The notes under the pieces were generated by a model. It saw only the letters and a list, made by a program, of their open reading frames with translations, had not been told where the DNA came from and searched no databases. From Haladaptatus halobius (lineage in GTDB: Archaea > Halobacteriota > Halobacteria > Halobacteriales > Haladaptataceae): a DNA stretch of 64,000 bases. The stretch lies in the NCBI RefSeq assembly GCF_020618475.1, contig NZ_CP085336.1, positions 558,001 to 622,000 on the forward strand, written 5' to 3'. A program made the translations under genes and the position numbers. The stretch's first letter is position 1. Every line of letters begins with the position of its first letter. Shown here piece after piece: positions 36,389-46,226 of this stretch.

Positions 36389-37660
36389 TTGGCGACCATC
36401 CTCGAACGTAGAGCCGTGCTAGCATTCGTCCGTTCGGGAGCACGGCGGCTGTTCGACGGGCTGGCGACCGAGCCACGCCATTGGACGACGGTTGACGAAC
36501 TCTGGGTGCTGATGTCCGCCTGCATGACGTTCATCATCGTACCCCCGAGCGTCCTCCCACTCATCATGGCCGACCCCCAGATCGGCCCGACGGCGGCGAG
36601 CTGAGTCGTCAGCGTCATGTTCGAGATGCAGTCGCTAGCGAGCACGCCGACCGGTATCGGCCTCGGCCACTTCGACAACCGCGTGGCGATAACCGTTGCC
36701 ACCGCCGTGTTCCTCGTCGGCGGCGCGTGGGGATGGCAGGCCGCCGCTGTTGGCGACTTCGTCGCGCTGCTGCTTTCGCGGGCGCTGGCGAGCATCGGCG
36801 TCGTCCTCGCGTGGAACGCGTCGGCCAACCTCACCGGCTAAGTGGTCGATCCCGACCTGCGGGCGACGGTGCTCGGCCTCTTCACTGCCAGCGCGCCTCC
36901 GCGGTTCGTCGTCGAGCAAGTGACCGGCCCGCAGATCGCCGCCCGGCTTGGCTGGCAGGCCATCTTCGTTGCGTACGGCACGCTGGCCGTGGTCGGGCTC
37001 GTCGTGTTCCTCAAATTGAGGGCCAGCACCGGTCTCTCGCGACGGGACACGGCCTCACCGGGCGTGCTTGACTTCAAGCAGGTGTTCACGAACGTCCGGA
37101 TCTGGCACATCGCTGGGATGGGCTATATGGCCTACTCGCTGTACGTGTTCATGAACAGCTGGATGCCGACGTACCTCGCCCAGGAGTTCAGGTTCTCGCT
37201 GGCCAACAGCAGTCTCGCTGTCGCGCTGTTCCCCGCTGTCGGCATCCTCTCCTAGAGCGGAGGCGGTGCCGTCGCGAACCGCCTGTTCGGCACCCGCCGG
37301 AAGCCGCACGTACTGCTCTCGTTTGTCTGTGCGGTGCCGCACGTGGCGCTCGTCGCTGTCGTCGCCACGCCATTGTTCCTGTTCGTCCTGGTCGTCCTCT
37401 CGGGGCTGTTCATCCAGTCAAGCCACGGCCTGCTGTACATCTACGGGCGGGAACTGGTCGAGCCGAACATCGTCGGCACTGCCACGACGTTCCTGATGAC
37501 CGTCTCCGTGGTCGGGTCGTTCACCGCCCCGATCGTCGCCGGCTGGCTCATCGAACGGACAGGGAGTTTTCTGCCGGTGTTCGGCTACGGCGTCGTGGCC
37601 GTCATCGGCGTCGCGCTGGCGTGGTTCGCACCCGAAATCGGAGCGGTCGCCGCCGACTGA
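36389..37660 (+). pseudogene. MFS transporter gene with three in-frame stop codons
   Basis: One reading frame runs the whole length and encodes about 420 residues of a 12-helix major facilitator protein (PTGIGLGHFDNRVAITVATA, LLLSRALASIGVVLAW, GLFTASAPPRFVVEQ, FVAYGTLAVVGLVVFL, MTVSVVGSFTAPIVAGWLIE). It is cut by TGA at 36602, TAA at 36839 and TAG at 37253, with no frameshift. The likely start is a weak TTG at 36389 or GTG at 36416. Upstream of the stops the sequence stays protein-like, so the gene died recently. It was probably an organic-acid/proton symporter of the island. Confidence 0.85.
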
Positions 37661-37669
37661 AGGCGACGG

Positions 37670-38485
37670 TCACTCCTCGAGGAACGCGAGCAGGCGCTCG
37701 TTGAACCGCACGGACTCGGTGAGGAACGGCACGTGGCCGCTCGCCTCGAACGGGACAAACCTGCCGTCGGCGAACACCTCGTCGGCGACGCGCTCAGCTG
37801 CGGAAAGCGGCGCAGCCCCGTCCCGTGCACCGTGAAACACTGCCCCTGGTACCAACAGCGACGAGAGCGTCCGCGCCATCGCGTCGTAGTCGGGGTCGCG
37901 GTAGATGTCGAGTGTTTTCAGCGCGACCCGCAGGGGGGTCTCCATCGCGATCCCCCAGAGCCACTCCTTCGTCCACTCGTCGGGGTTGCCGCCGAACATC
38001 CGGTCGACGTACGCCGCCACCCCCGCTGGCCGGCCGATCCGCTGCTGGTCGAGCAGCACCTCGACGTCGAGGCCGTTGTCGTCGCTTCCGTCGTCAACCG
38101 ATGGAGCCATTCCCGCGAAGATGCCCGTCGATACGAGCGCAAGATGGGTGAGTCGCTCCGGGTGCGTCGCGACGTACGCGGTGGCGACGGTCGCGCCGAG
38201 AGACCAGCCGACGAACCCCCACTCGTCGACGCCGAGTGTCGTGCGGAGCGCTTCGAGGTCGGCCGCGTGCATCTCGGCGGTGTAGGGACTCACCGGCTTC
38301 GCCGAGCAGCCGTGGCCCCGGAGATCGGGCGCGACGACGCGGTGTCCGCTGTCCAGGAGCGCCGTGACCTGCATCTCCCACACTCGGTGGCTCATGAGCC
38401 CGCCGTGGATAAGCACTACCGTCGGCCCCTCGCCGAGATCCTCGTAGAACAGTTCGACGCCGTCCCGGACGGTGGCGCGTGGCAT
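37670..38485 (-). CDS. Alpha/beta-fold hydrolase
   Basis: 271 aa. HGGLMSHRVWE oxyanion region, nucleophile elbow GWSLG (serine), an Asp in FHGARDGAAPL and a final His in EASGHVPFLTE form a complete catalytic triad. Similar to enol-lactone hydrolases and haloperoxidase-like esterases. ATG 38485 fits; the frame extends to 38518. Convergent with the dead MFS gene and divergent from the acyl-CoA synthetase at 38570, with 84 bases between them. It could open a lactone or thioester in the pathway. Confidence 0.9.
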   Translation of the reverse strand: MPRATVRDGVELFYEDLGEGPTVVLIHGGLMSHRVWEMQVTALLDSGHRVVAPDLRGHGCSAKPVSPYTAEMHAADLEALRTTLGVDEWGFVGWSLGATVATAYVATHPERLTHLALVSTGIFAGMAPSVDDGSDDNGLDVEVLLDQQRIGRPAGVAAYVDRMFGGNPDEWTKEWLWGIAMETPLRVALKTLDIYRDPDYDAMARTLSSLLVPGAVFHGARDGAAPLSAAERVADEVFADGRFVPFEASGHVPFLTESVRFNERLLAFLEE

Positions 38486-38569
38486 ATGCCAACCCAGCGG
38501 CGGCGACCGCTTAAACACATGGTTCCTGGGCGACGTAACGTTTATTCTCCAGTCTTGTGACTACCCGGT

Positions 38570-40195
38570 ATGCGAGTCCCGGAGATCAGCCTCTCTCAGT
38601 ACGACAGCTACGACCAGACCAGAAGCGAGTTCGAGTGGGACATCCCGGAGACGTTCAACGCCGCCGAGTCGGTGTGTGGCCAGTGGGCTCGGGCCGACGA
38701 CGGGAAGCGCCGCGTGGCGCTGTTCTACGAGGACGAGGACGGCACCCAGCAGATCTACACATTCTGTCAGATACAGCGCGCGGCCAACCAGGTGTCAAAC
38801 GCACTCGAATCGCTGGGCGTCGAAGAGGGGACGCGCGTCGGCGTCGTCCTCCCCCAGCGCCCGGAGACTCTGATCGCGAACGTGGCCGTCCTGCAGTGTG
38901 GCGCCGTGATGGTTCCGCTGTCGCCGATGTACGGTGAGGACGGCCTTCAGTACCGGCTGAACCACTCCGGCACCGAACTTGCCATCGTCGGCCAGCAGCG
39001 CGCGGCGACGGTCGTCGACCTGCGGGAGGAACTCGACGCGCTGGAGACGGTGGTGACGCTCGACGCACCCGACGTCGACGGCGAGGCGTGGGGCGATGTG
39101 GTGCCGAACGCCGGCCACGGCTACGAGACGGTCGAGACGGACGCCGAGGACTCGGCGTACATAATCTACACGTCGGGGACGACGGGGAAACCCAAAGGCG
39201 CCCACCACGCCCACCGGAAACTACTCGGCTATATCCCCGGCTGGCAGATGATCAACGACTTCCCCGGCGAGTCGGCGGTTCACTACACGCCAGCCGGGTG
39301 GTCGTGGGTCGGTGGCCTGTTCGCGGTCGTCTGGGGCGCGTGGTTCCACGGCCAGCCGGTCGTCGGCACCTCCAGACAGTTCGACCCCGAGCAGACGTAC
39401 GAGCTGTTCGAGCGGTACGACATCACGAACCCCCTGTTGACGGCGACGATGATACGCATGCTGAGCGAGGTCGACCATGAGGCGTACGACCTCGACCTCG
39501 AGGTGATTCCCAGCGGCGGCGAAAAGGTCACACCCGACCTCTACGAGTTTGTTAACCGGGAGTGGGGCGCGGTACTGGAGGAGATATACGGGATGACGGA
39601 GTGCAACTTCGTCGTCGGGACGAACTCGCGGCTCGTCGAGCGCAACCTCGAGTCGTCGGGCAAGCCCTGCCCCGGCCACGACGTCGAGATCATCGACGAG
39701 GAGACGGGCGAGCTAATGCCGGATGGCAAGATCGGCCACATCGTGGTCAAGCGACCGGATCCGTCGATGCTCTTGGAGTACTGGGACGACCCCGAGCGGA
39801 CGGAGGAGTTGTTCGTCGGCGACTGGATGAAGACTGGCGACGCCGGATCGCGCGACGCCGACGGCTACATCTACTACGAGGGCCGCGCCGACGAGGTCAT
39901 CATCACCAGCGGCTACCGCGTGAGTCCACTCGAAGTGGAGGAGTACGTCCGGGAGGTGGAGGGGGTCAGCAACGCCGTCGTCGTCGGCGTTGACGACGAG
40001 ACGCGCGGCACCGTCGTGAAGGCGTTCGTCAAGACCGACCCCGACGTCGAGGGGAGTGCGGACCTCGCGGACGCGGTCCAGTTGTACGTCCGCGAGCAGG
40101 CGGCCGCTTACAAGTACCCGCGCGAGGTGGAGTTCGTCGAGGAGTTCCCGACCACCGTTTCCGGGAAGATTAAGCGCTACGAACTCACCGAATGA
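38570..40195 (+). CDS. AMP-forming acyl-CoA synthetase (acetyl-CoA synthetase-like)
   Basis: 541 aa ANL enzyme of the medium-chain/acetyl-CoA synthetase branch. ATP loop IIYTSGTTGKPKGAHHAHRK at about 201-220, WSWVGGLFAVVWGAWFHG, the adenine motif EIYGMTECNFVVG, hinge MKTGDAGSRDADGYIYYEGR and the catalytic lysine in TVSGKIKRYEL. A TATA-like GTTTATTC lies about 30 bases before the ATG. The second CoA-activating enzyme of the island; the other is at 17978. Its acid substrate is not evident. Confidence 0.93.
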   Translation: MRVPEISLSQYDSYDQTRSEFEWDIPETFNAAESVCGQWARADDGKRRVALFYEDEDGTQQIYTFCQIQRAANQVSNALESLGVEEGTRVGVVLPQRPETLIANVAVLQCGAVMVPLSPMYGEDGLQYRLNHSGTELAIVGQQRAATVVDLREELDALETVVTLDAPDVDGEAWGDVVPNAGHGYETVETDAEDSAYIIYTSGTTGKPKGAHHAHRKLLGYIPGWQMINDFPGESAVHYTPAGWSWVGGLFAVVWGAWFHGQPVVGTSRQFDPEQTYELFERYDITNPLLTATMIRMLSEVDHEAYDLDLEVIPSGGEKVTPDLYEFVNREWGAVLEEIYGMTECNFVVGTNSRLVERNLESSGKPCPGHDVEIIDEETGELMPDGKIGHIVVKRPDPSMLLEYWDDPERTEELFVGDWMKTGDAGSRDADGYIYYEGRADEVIITSGYRVSPLEVEEYVREVEGVSNAVVVGVDDETRGTVVKAFVKTDPDVEGSADLADAVQLYVREQAAAYKYPREVEFVEEFPTTVSGKIKRYELTE

Positions 40196-40280
40196 GGACG
40201 GGCAGGTCGACTATAGTTCCCCGGCCATCCCCATGTGGCACGCTAGCACTTATGTGGCCGAGTCACGACAGCACTGCCGT

Positions 40281-41251
40281 ATGGAGTACACCACTCTCGG
40301 ATCCACGGGAACCACGGTCAGTCGCATCTGTCTCGGGTGTATGAGTTTCGGGTCGAAGGACTGGCGCGGCTGGATGCTCAAGGAGGAGGAGTCGCACGAG
40401 ATCATCGAGCGGGCCATCGACCTCGGTATCAACTTCTTCGATACGGCGAACATGTACTCGAAGGGTGAGTCGGAGCGCATCCTCGGCGACGCGTTGGAGG
40501 GGCGACGCGAGGAGAGCGTCGTCGCCTCGAAGGTGTACTTCCAGATGCGCGAGGACGACCCGAATTCGGGGGGCTCTCGCGGAAGACCATTGAGCAGGAA
40601 CTCGACGCGTCGCTCGACCGGCTGAGGATGGACACCATCGACCTCTACCAGATCTACCGCTGGGACGAGAAGACACCCGTCGGGGAGACGATGCGGGCGC
40701 TCGACGACGCCGTGCGACGCGGAAAGGTCAGATATATCGGCGCGAGTTCGATGTGGGCCTACCAGTTCGCCTGCACGCTTCGGAAGAGCGACGTCTACGA
40801 CCTGGAGCGATTCGTCACGATGCAGCTCCACTACAACCTCTGTTACCGCGAACGCGAGCGGGATCTGCTCCCGATGTGCGAGGAAGAGGGCATCGGCGTC
40901 ATTCCGTGGTCACCGCTGGCCCGCGGCTACCTGACCCGCCCCCACGAGGAGTTCGAGACGTCCGACCGCCCGGAGTCGGACACATGGATGCAGGCGAACC
41001 CCTACGACGTTGGCGGCGGCCGCGAGATTAACGAGCGGGTCAAGGAACTCGCCGCCGATAAGGACGTCACGATGGCCCAGATATCGCTCGCGTGGCTGCT
41101 GGACAAGGAGTTCGTCACCGCACCCATCGTCGGGACGATGAGCGTCGAGCACCTCGAGGATGCTGTCGAAACGCTCGAGATTGATCTCTCCGAGTCCGAC
41201 GTGGAGTGGCTGGAGGAGCCGTACGAGCCAGTCGAGGCCCCGCGCTGGTAA
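40281..41251 (+). pseudogene. Aldo/keto reductase gene with a one-base frameshift
   Basis: The first 97 codons read MEYTTLGSTGTTVSRICLGC, then the active-site region INFFDTANMYSKGESERILG. In the run of six Gs at 40567-40572 the frame is lost. With one more G the protein would go on as GGLSRKTIEQELDASLDRL into DTIDLYQIYRWDEKTPVGET and end at 41251 as a normal protein of about 323 aa. The downstream half is in frame from 40628. Catalytic Asp and Tyr (FDTANMY) and the C-terminal NADPH site are kept. It may be a real mutation, a phase-variable G run, or a sequencing error. Confidence 0.85.
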
Positions 41252-41279
41252 CCAGATCCCCGATTATCCAACTCTCGAC

Positions 41280-41699
41280 TCACTCCCCGTCGTCGGCCCA
41301 CGGCGACCCCGTCGTCATCTCGCCTGTCTTGAACACACCGCGTGCCGTGGCGACGGGCCCGGCGTCGTCCTTGACGGTGACGTCAACGACGCCTGAGCCG
41401 CTCCCGTCGCGGAGCACGGTGCCGACGGCCCGCAGATCCTCCGTGGCGGGCTTAAGGTAGTCAATGCGCATGTCGATAGTTGGGATGGGGTGGTCGATTA
41501 GCGAGACGAGCGCCATCCCGCCCGCGAAGTCCGCGAGCGTGAACACAACGCCACCCTGTGCGACCAGTTGATCCTCCATCGAGGAGTGCCACTGTTCCAG
41601 TTTGAGCGTCACTTCCGCGTGGCCGTCCGTGGCCGACACCACCTCGAGACCGAGCATTCGCTGGAACGGTCCGAGATACTGCTCGCTGTCGAACGACAT
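41280..41699 (-). CDS. PaaI-like acyl-CoA thioesterase
   Basis: 139 aa hotdog thioesterase. MLGLEVVSATDGHAEVTLKL, then MEDQLVAQGGVVFTLADFAGG (the PaaI/YiiD-type active-site helix, with Gln-Gly-Gly in place of the usual His-Gly-Gly) and MRIDYLKPATEDL. It hydrolyses aryl- or acyl-CoA, often to relieve CoA trapping in catabolic pathways. Convergent with the frameshifted aldo/keto reductase, 28 bases apart. Confidence 0.88.
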   Translation of the reverse strand: MSFDSEQYLGPFQRMLGLEVVSATDGHAEVTLKLEQWHSSMEDQLVAQGGVVFTLADFAGGMALVSLIDHPIPTIDMRIDYLKPATEDLRAVGTVLRDGSGSGVVDVTVKDDAGPVATARGVFKTGEMTTGSPWADDGE

Positions 41700-41807
41700 G
41701 GCCGTGCTTCGGCCGGCCGGCTCTTAAAATGAGCGATGGCGTCGAGACGACGGGCGACTCGAAACGGAACCCGCTTCCCCAAGGAAAAATCAGCCGATCC
41801 GGTGGCG

Positions 41808-42005
41808 CTACAAGCGGGGTTCAAACTGGTCGAGAACTGGTTCGTCCTCCCTCCCCACCGTCACCGAGAGCAGGGTTTGACACCCTTGGCAGTAGAACCG
41901 ATACAGTCGGATGTCGTCGTCGACGTGCCAGTCCAGATCCTCAAACGACGATCCAGCCTCGGCGATGTCGGTCTCTCGATCGCCATGCCCGCCATGAAGT
42001 TTTCG
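41808..42005 (-). pseudogene. C-terminal fragment of a carboxylase gamma-like subunit
   Basis: The minus strand encodes about 60 residues including LDWHVDDDIRLYRFYCQGCQ and ending with VLDQFEPRL and TAG at 41808. It resembles the C terminus of the small subunit that goes with HyuA/HyuB-type carboxylases, with a zinc-type CxxC. It lies directly downstream of a truncated HyuA gene and in a different frame, so the rest of HyuA, all of HyuB and the start of this subunit have been deleted. Confidence 0.55.
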
Positions 42006-42009
42006 TCGG

Positions 42010-42405
42010 TCAGCCCGAAGTTCTGCCTTCGACTAGTGGGTCGGGTTTTCGCACGTTGGCGATGCGAAGGAGGTGTTCAGGGGATTCGCTATGAATCCGC
42101 CCCCTCCCCTTCGTCAGATCGAGGGTGTCCTCGTGGCCCTTGGTGGTGATAAGGGCGATGTCCGCGCCGCTCTTCTCGACCATGATGTTCGTCGCGACAG
42201 TCGATCCGTGTGTCACGCGAACGGAGTTCTCCAGCAGGTCGGCGGCGTCGATGCCGCGTTTTACTGCGGCTGCTTCGATGCTATCGAAGAACCCCGTCTT
42301 GAAGTTATTTTCCGGTGTGCTTCGCGACTTCGCTATCGTCGTGTCTCCGTTTTCGTCGACGACAACGCAGTCGGTGAACGTTCCACCTATGTCTACTGAC
42401 ACCAC
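42010..42405 (-). pseudogene. Truncated N terminus of a hydantoinase A / acetone-carboxylase-type subunit
   Basis: 131 codons from GTG 42405 encode the family's ATPase start: SVDIGGTFTDCVVVDENGD, then STPENNFKTGFFDSI, then VRVTHGSTVATNIMVEKSGA and ITTKGHEDTLDLTKG. The full protein would be about 700 residues; here the frame ends at TGA 42010 soon after VRKPDPLVEG. It is clearly related to the 39-codon HyuA relic at 20653, so the window once held two such clusters. The open frame upstream of 42405 is noncoding. Confidence 0.75.
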
Positions 42406-42573
42406 ATACCCTGCTATCGACCAGCAAACCAATATCAACAACCATCGAGTTTTCGTTACGTGAAACGCGGGAAACGCGGTCAGCGGATCGGCAGCCAAGT
42501 GGACTCGCACTGTTCGACGGTGTGCGAGCGGTTGGGCCAAAGACATTTGTTGACGTGCCGGGAGTCGATACGT

Positions 42574-43320
42574 ATGGATCTCGAGAACCAGACCGTCGTC
42601 GTGACGGGCGGGAGTTCGGGTATCGGGCGGGCAATCGCACTGTCGGCGGCCGACCACGGCGCCGCGGTCGTCAACACCGACCTGCGCCCGACACCCCGGA
42701 CGGACGGCCGACCGACCCATGAGGTGATACGCGACGACGGCGGTGAAGCGACATACGTCGAGACCGACATTACTCGACTGGAGTCGGTTCGCGATGCGGT
42801 TGCGACCGCCGAGCAATTCGGTGGCATAGACGTGATGATAAACAATGCCGGTCGGGCACAGTCGGAAACTTTAGTGTCGACGGACGCCGAGAACTGGGCG
42901 CGGTCGCTCGCAGTAAACCTCACGGGGGTCTACCATGGCTGTCTCGCGGCCGTTGATCGGATGCTGGATCGCGGAGGCGGGGCTATAGTCAACGTCGCGA
43001 GTGTTTTCGGTGTGGTCGGTGGGCCAAACAGCTTCTCCTACAGTGCCGCAAAGGGTGGTGTTATCTCCCTCACTCGGCAAGTCGCCGTAGACTACGCCGC
43101 CGACATCCGAATTAACGCGGTGTCGCCGGGATTCGTTGACACGCCAATGCTGGAGGAGGACACCCACAGCGGTACGCGCACATTCGCCGAGGAGGAGACA
43201 CCGGTGGGACGCGTCGCATCTCCCGATGAGATTGCAACCGCGGTTGTGTTTCTCGCGAGCGACGCGGCCTCGTACATCACTGGACACAATCTGGTCGTCG
43301 ACGGTGGGTACTCGGTCTGA
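42574..43320 (+). CDS. Short-chain dehydrogenase/reductase (SDR)
   Basis: 248 aa FabG-like SDR: TGGSSGIG, NNAGRAQ, serine region VNVASVFGVVG, YSAAK catalytic pair and the C-terminal VFLASDAASYITGHNLVVDG. ATG 42574 (MDLENQTVVVTGG) is chosen over an in-frame start 38 codons earlier that would fall over the dead hyuA promoter. Divergent from the hyuA relic by 168 bases. Right-most gene of the G+C-rich island by eye. Confidence 0.92.
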   Translation: MDLENQTVVVTGGSSGIGRAIALSAADHGAAVVNTDLRPTPRTDGRPTHEVIRDDGGEATYVETDITRLESVRDAVATAEQFGGIDVMINNAGRAQSETLVSTDAENWARSLAVNLTGVYHGCLAAVDRMLDRGGGAIVNVASVFGVVGGPNSFSYSAAKGGVISLTRQVAVDYAADIRINAVSPGFVDTPMLEEDTHSGTRTFAEEETPVGRVASPDEIATAVVFLASDAASYITGHNLVVDGGYSV

Positions 43321-43562
43321 GCCCATGTGTTAGTCGGATTCCGCTCCGAAGCGGTCGGTGACCGTTCTACATGACGAGCAACTGAGCACCGCCACAGGAT
43401 CGTCATCCTGTAGCCAATTCGCGCTTAGTTTCGATTCCGCGGGATGGGCAGTACTCGACAATGACGGCATGGTCATCGGTCTTTGGTGCGCCGATGGCGA
43501 GATACATAATGACAAAAAGCGCGATATCGACCGAATTCATCTATCAACGGTTTAAATCTCGC

Positions 43563-44762
43563 TTACCAGGCAGATTGCAACGCCTCCTCGATATCGTCCA
43601 CGGAAGGATTGAAATTTGGGGGCCCCATCGAGAGGAAATCATCTTCGTACGTGAGTTTGGCGGCATCCCGGAGTTCTTCCCTCGATACACCATCAATGTC
43701 GCGAAGATGTTTCGGTAAACCGAGACCATCACGGATGCAAGTCACGGCCTCGACGACCGCTCCTTCAGCGTTCTCCGGTTCCGGATCGGTCACGAGTCCT
43801 TCCGCGAGAACCTCCGGCCGCCCTCCGCCCTCCTCGAAGATTAGCCGGAGTGCGTGAGGTACGATAACGGCGTGCGCAACTCCTTGTTGGATACCAAATT
43901 GATTTCGCAAAGCATGACCGAAAGCATGTACTATGTTTATCTTATAGGCGCCTGGTACCGAGACTCCGTATTGTACTAGTATTATACCTAAAACAGCACG
44001 TTCAATGACGGCTGGATCCTCCGTCTCTCTAAGTCCGGGTAGGGACGAACGAAGGTATTTAAGCCCCCGAATCGCGGTAGCGTCCGTCATCGGATTTGCA
44101 AATCGTGAATAAATCGCCTCAATACCCTTATCGAAGCCATTGATCGCTGAGCCAGCCAGCACGTCCATTGGTGTGGTATCGAACAAATCGGGGTCATAGA
44201 AGAATGCAGTAGGCATCAGGTCCTCGTGAGCAACGATCACCTCAGTTTTTCCCTCGTTCGTTGGTACTATGATACCCGCTGCAACTGATAGATCGGCGCC
44301 CGCCAAGGTCGTTGGCACCGGAACCATCGGGAGGAGCTGATCCGAATCCTCTGGGAGGGTAATAGTTCCCGTTTCTTGAACCTCCGCTTGTACATCTTTT
44401 AGCGATCGGTTGTCCTTTGCCAGTAAACTTATTCCAGTAGCGATGTCAAGACTGCTTCCCCCTCCGACAGCTACGAGCACGTCCGCATTTAGGTTGTTAG
44501 CCCGATCGATACCGTCAAAGACCGTTTCGATCGACTTGACAGGCGTTGTTTCATTGAACACTCCTACTAACTGATCGCCAAGACCCTCTTTGACTGGTGT
44601 CATTAGCCTCTCATTTGCACCAATATTTTGGCCACAGACGATCATCGCATTTTCTAATCCGTTTTCAGCGAGCGTCTGTCCAATATCGCTGATGCATCCC
44701 CGTCCGTAGTGGATAATCCCAGGTGTAAAACCGTGAACGAACATGGACGTCGTTAATGACAT
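43563..44762 (-). CDS. Iron-containing alcohol dehydrogenase
   Basis: 399 aa group III alcohol dehydrogenase / maleylacetate-reductase-like. The NAD-binding GGGSSLDIATGIS segment and the metal site are present: Asp in NGFDKGIEAIYS, His pair in IVHAFGHALRNQFG, and HAVIVPHALR. Start at ATG 44762 (MSLTTSMFVHGF); the frame extends 57 codons into an AT-rich leader that is noncoding. Iron ADHs reduce aldehydes or 2-enoic/maleylacetate-type substrates. It lies beside lower-G+C genes outside the island and is divergent from the quinone oxidoreductase, about 190 bases apart. Confidence 0.93.
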   Translation of the reverse strand: MSLTTSMFVHGFTPGIIHYGRGCISDIGQTLAENGLENAMIVCGQNIGANERLMTPVKEGLGDQLVGVFNETTPVKSIETVFDGIDRANNLNADVLVAVGGGSSLDIATGISLLAKDNRSLKDVQAEVQETGTITLPEDSDQLLPMVPVPTTLAGADLSVAAGIIVPTNEGKTEVIVAHEDLMPTAFFYDPDLFDTTPMDVLAGSAINGFDKGIEAIYSRFANPMTDATAIRGLKYLRSSLPGLRETEDPAVIERAVLGIILVQYGVSVPGAYKINIVHAFGHALRNQFGIQQGVAHAVIVPHALRLIFEEGGGRPEVLAEGLVTDPEPENAEGAVVEAVTCIRDGLGLPKHLRDIDGVSREELRDAAKLTYEDDFLSMGPPNFNPSVDDIEEALQSAW

Positions 44763-44956
44763 ACCATAATACCATAGATGATCAAATATGAATATTATGA
44801 AAATAAACAGACAACAATCGTCTTTTCGGTGGAGACGTTTATCGCGGAGTCGATGCGACTTCAAGGGAATTGTATATGGAGGATATATCAAACTAAAATG
44901 AATCGAGTACTTCTTAACCCCGCCATTTATCACATGAACTTTCGTATTAATACACG

Positions 44957-45928
44957 ATGAGAGCTGTAGAAGCGTCAGAATACGGTGGTATTAACGCATT
45001 AGATATCGTCGAGCGCGACATTCCAGATCCAAGAGAAGGGCAGATCCGAGTTGAGGTGCGCGCTGCTGGGATCAATTTTGCGGATATTTTACAGCGGCGA
45101 GGTGCGTACCCTGGAGGGCCGACGCCTCCGTTTATCGTGGGGATGGAAATCGCAGGTGTTGTTGATGCGGTTGGCGAGGGCGTGGACTACAGTATTGGAG
45201 ACCGTGTCGCCGGTCTTCTTAACAAAGGTGGATATGCTGAATACGCAATTGCCCATTCGAGCGTTCTATTCGAAATCCCGGACAGCATGAGCTTTGAGGA
45301 GGCGGCTGGATTTCCGGTTCAATATCTAACTGCTCACAACTGCCTTCACGACCGGGGAGAGCTGCAGGAAAACGAACGGGTGTTAATTCACGCGGCTGGT
45401 GGTGGTGTCGGTGGCGCCGCAGTTCAACTCGCACGCGAGAGTGGCGCCAAGGTGTTTGGAACCGCGAGCACTCGAGAGAAACTCGAGATGGCTGAGCGAT
45501 TGGGCTGTGACTATCCTATTAATTACACTGGCGAGGATTTCGTCGATAGAGTCAATGCGGTGACTGAAGGGGAAGGTGTAGATCTGATACTCGACGGCGT
45601 GGGTAACGGTATCTCGGAGCGAAGTGTAGATGCACTTGCGCCGTTTGGTCGGATGGTTTCCTACGGTACTGCAAGTGGAGAACCTGGGAAACCATCTACG
45701 GAGAAACTTCTATTCGATAATGCACGTATTATCGGATTTCACCTAGCTCAAAGTCTCCAACAATCCCCTGGACGAGTACTGAGTGCTGTGCCAGAATTGA
45801 CTGGAATGTTAGCTGACGGACGTTTAGAAGTGCAGGTCGAGCATATTTTCAACTTCAAAGAAGTACGATCCGCTCACGAATTGATGGAGGATCGCAAGTC
45901 AAAGGGAAAAGTGGTTCTGTTACCGTAA
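44957..45928 (+). CDS. Zinc-free NADPH:quinone oxidoreductase-like MDR protein
   Basis: 323 aa MDR protein without the structural zinc cysteines. NFADILQRRGAYPGGPTPPF is the quinone-oxidoreductase signature, followed by the GroES-like fold and the cofactor motif HAAGGGVGGAAVQLA. Probably reduces quinones or 2-enoyl substrates with NADPH. Low G+C and A/T-rich third positions compared with the MDR gene at 30613. MaoC and SDR genes follow on the same strand. Confidence 0.92.
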   Translation: MRAVEASEYGGINALDIVERDIPDPREGQIRVEVRAAGINFADILQRRGAYPGGPTPPFIVGMEIAGVVDAVGEGVDYSIGDRVAGLLNKGGYAEYAIAHSSVLFEIPDSMSFEEAAGFPVQYLTAHNCLHDRGELQENERVLIHAAGGGVGGAAVQLARESGAKVFGTASTREKLEMAERLGCDYPINYTGEDFVDRVNAVTEGEGVDLILDGVGNGISERSVDALAPFGRMVSYGTASGEPGKPSTEKLLFDNARIIGFHLAQSLQQSPGRVLSAVPELTGMLADGRLEVQVEHIFNFKEVRSAHELMEDRKSKGKVVLLP

Positions 45929-46226
45929 CGAATCTATTGTCAGTTCAGTCAGCCCAATCTTTTTCAATTGGCATACAGTCGTATCGATCCAAATAGCGTT
46001 TGGAGTGGTAACCGCAGACGGAGATTATAGACTAGCCTTCCGTAGTAGCGCTCCGGCCGACTCGTCGATTCTACGATCAAGGTCGGGCCAAGAGCTCGAC
46101 GTCAAAGAGACGGATTAGATCCTCCTAGTACTATTCCTGCGCTGCTATAGGCTGACAAGTACCGATCTACTTCGGGGAGCGGCAAAGCTTATTCCCCCGC
46201 TTGTGCAGGTTTGAGTGGGCATTCCA

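Noticed and set aside
36389..37660. Recoding or stop-codon read-through (selenocysteine, pyrrolysine) in the MFS frame
   Set aside because: All three stop types occur, at sites with no catalytic meaning, and no recoding element was seen; simple decay is the better explanation.
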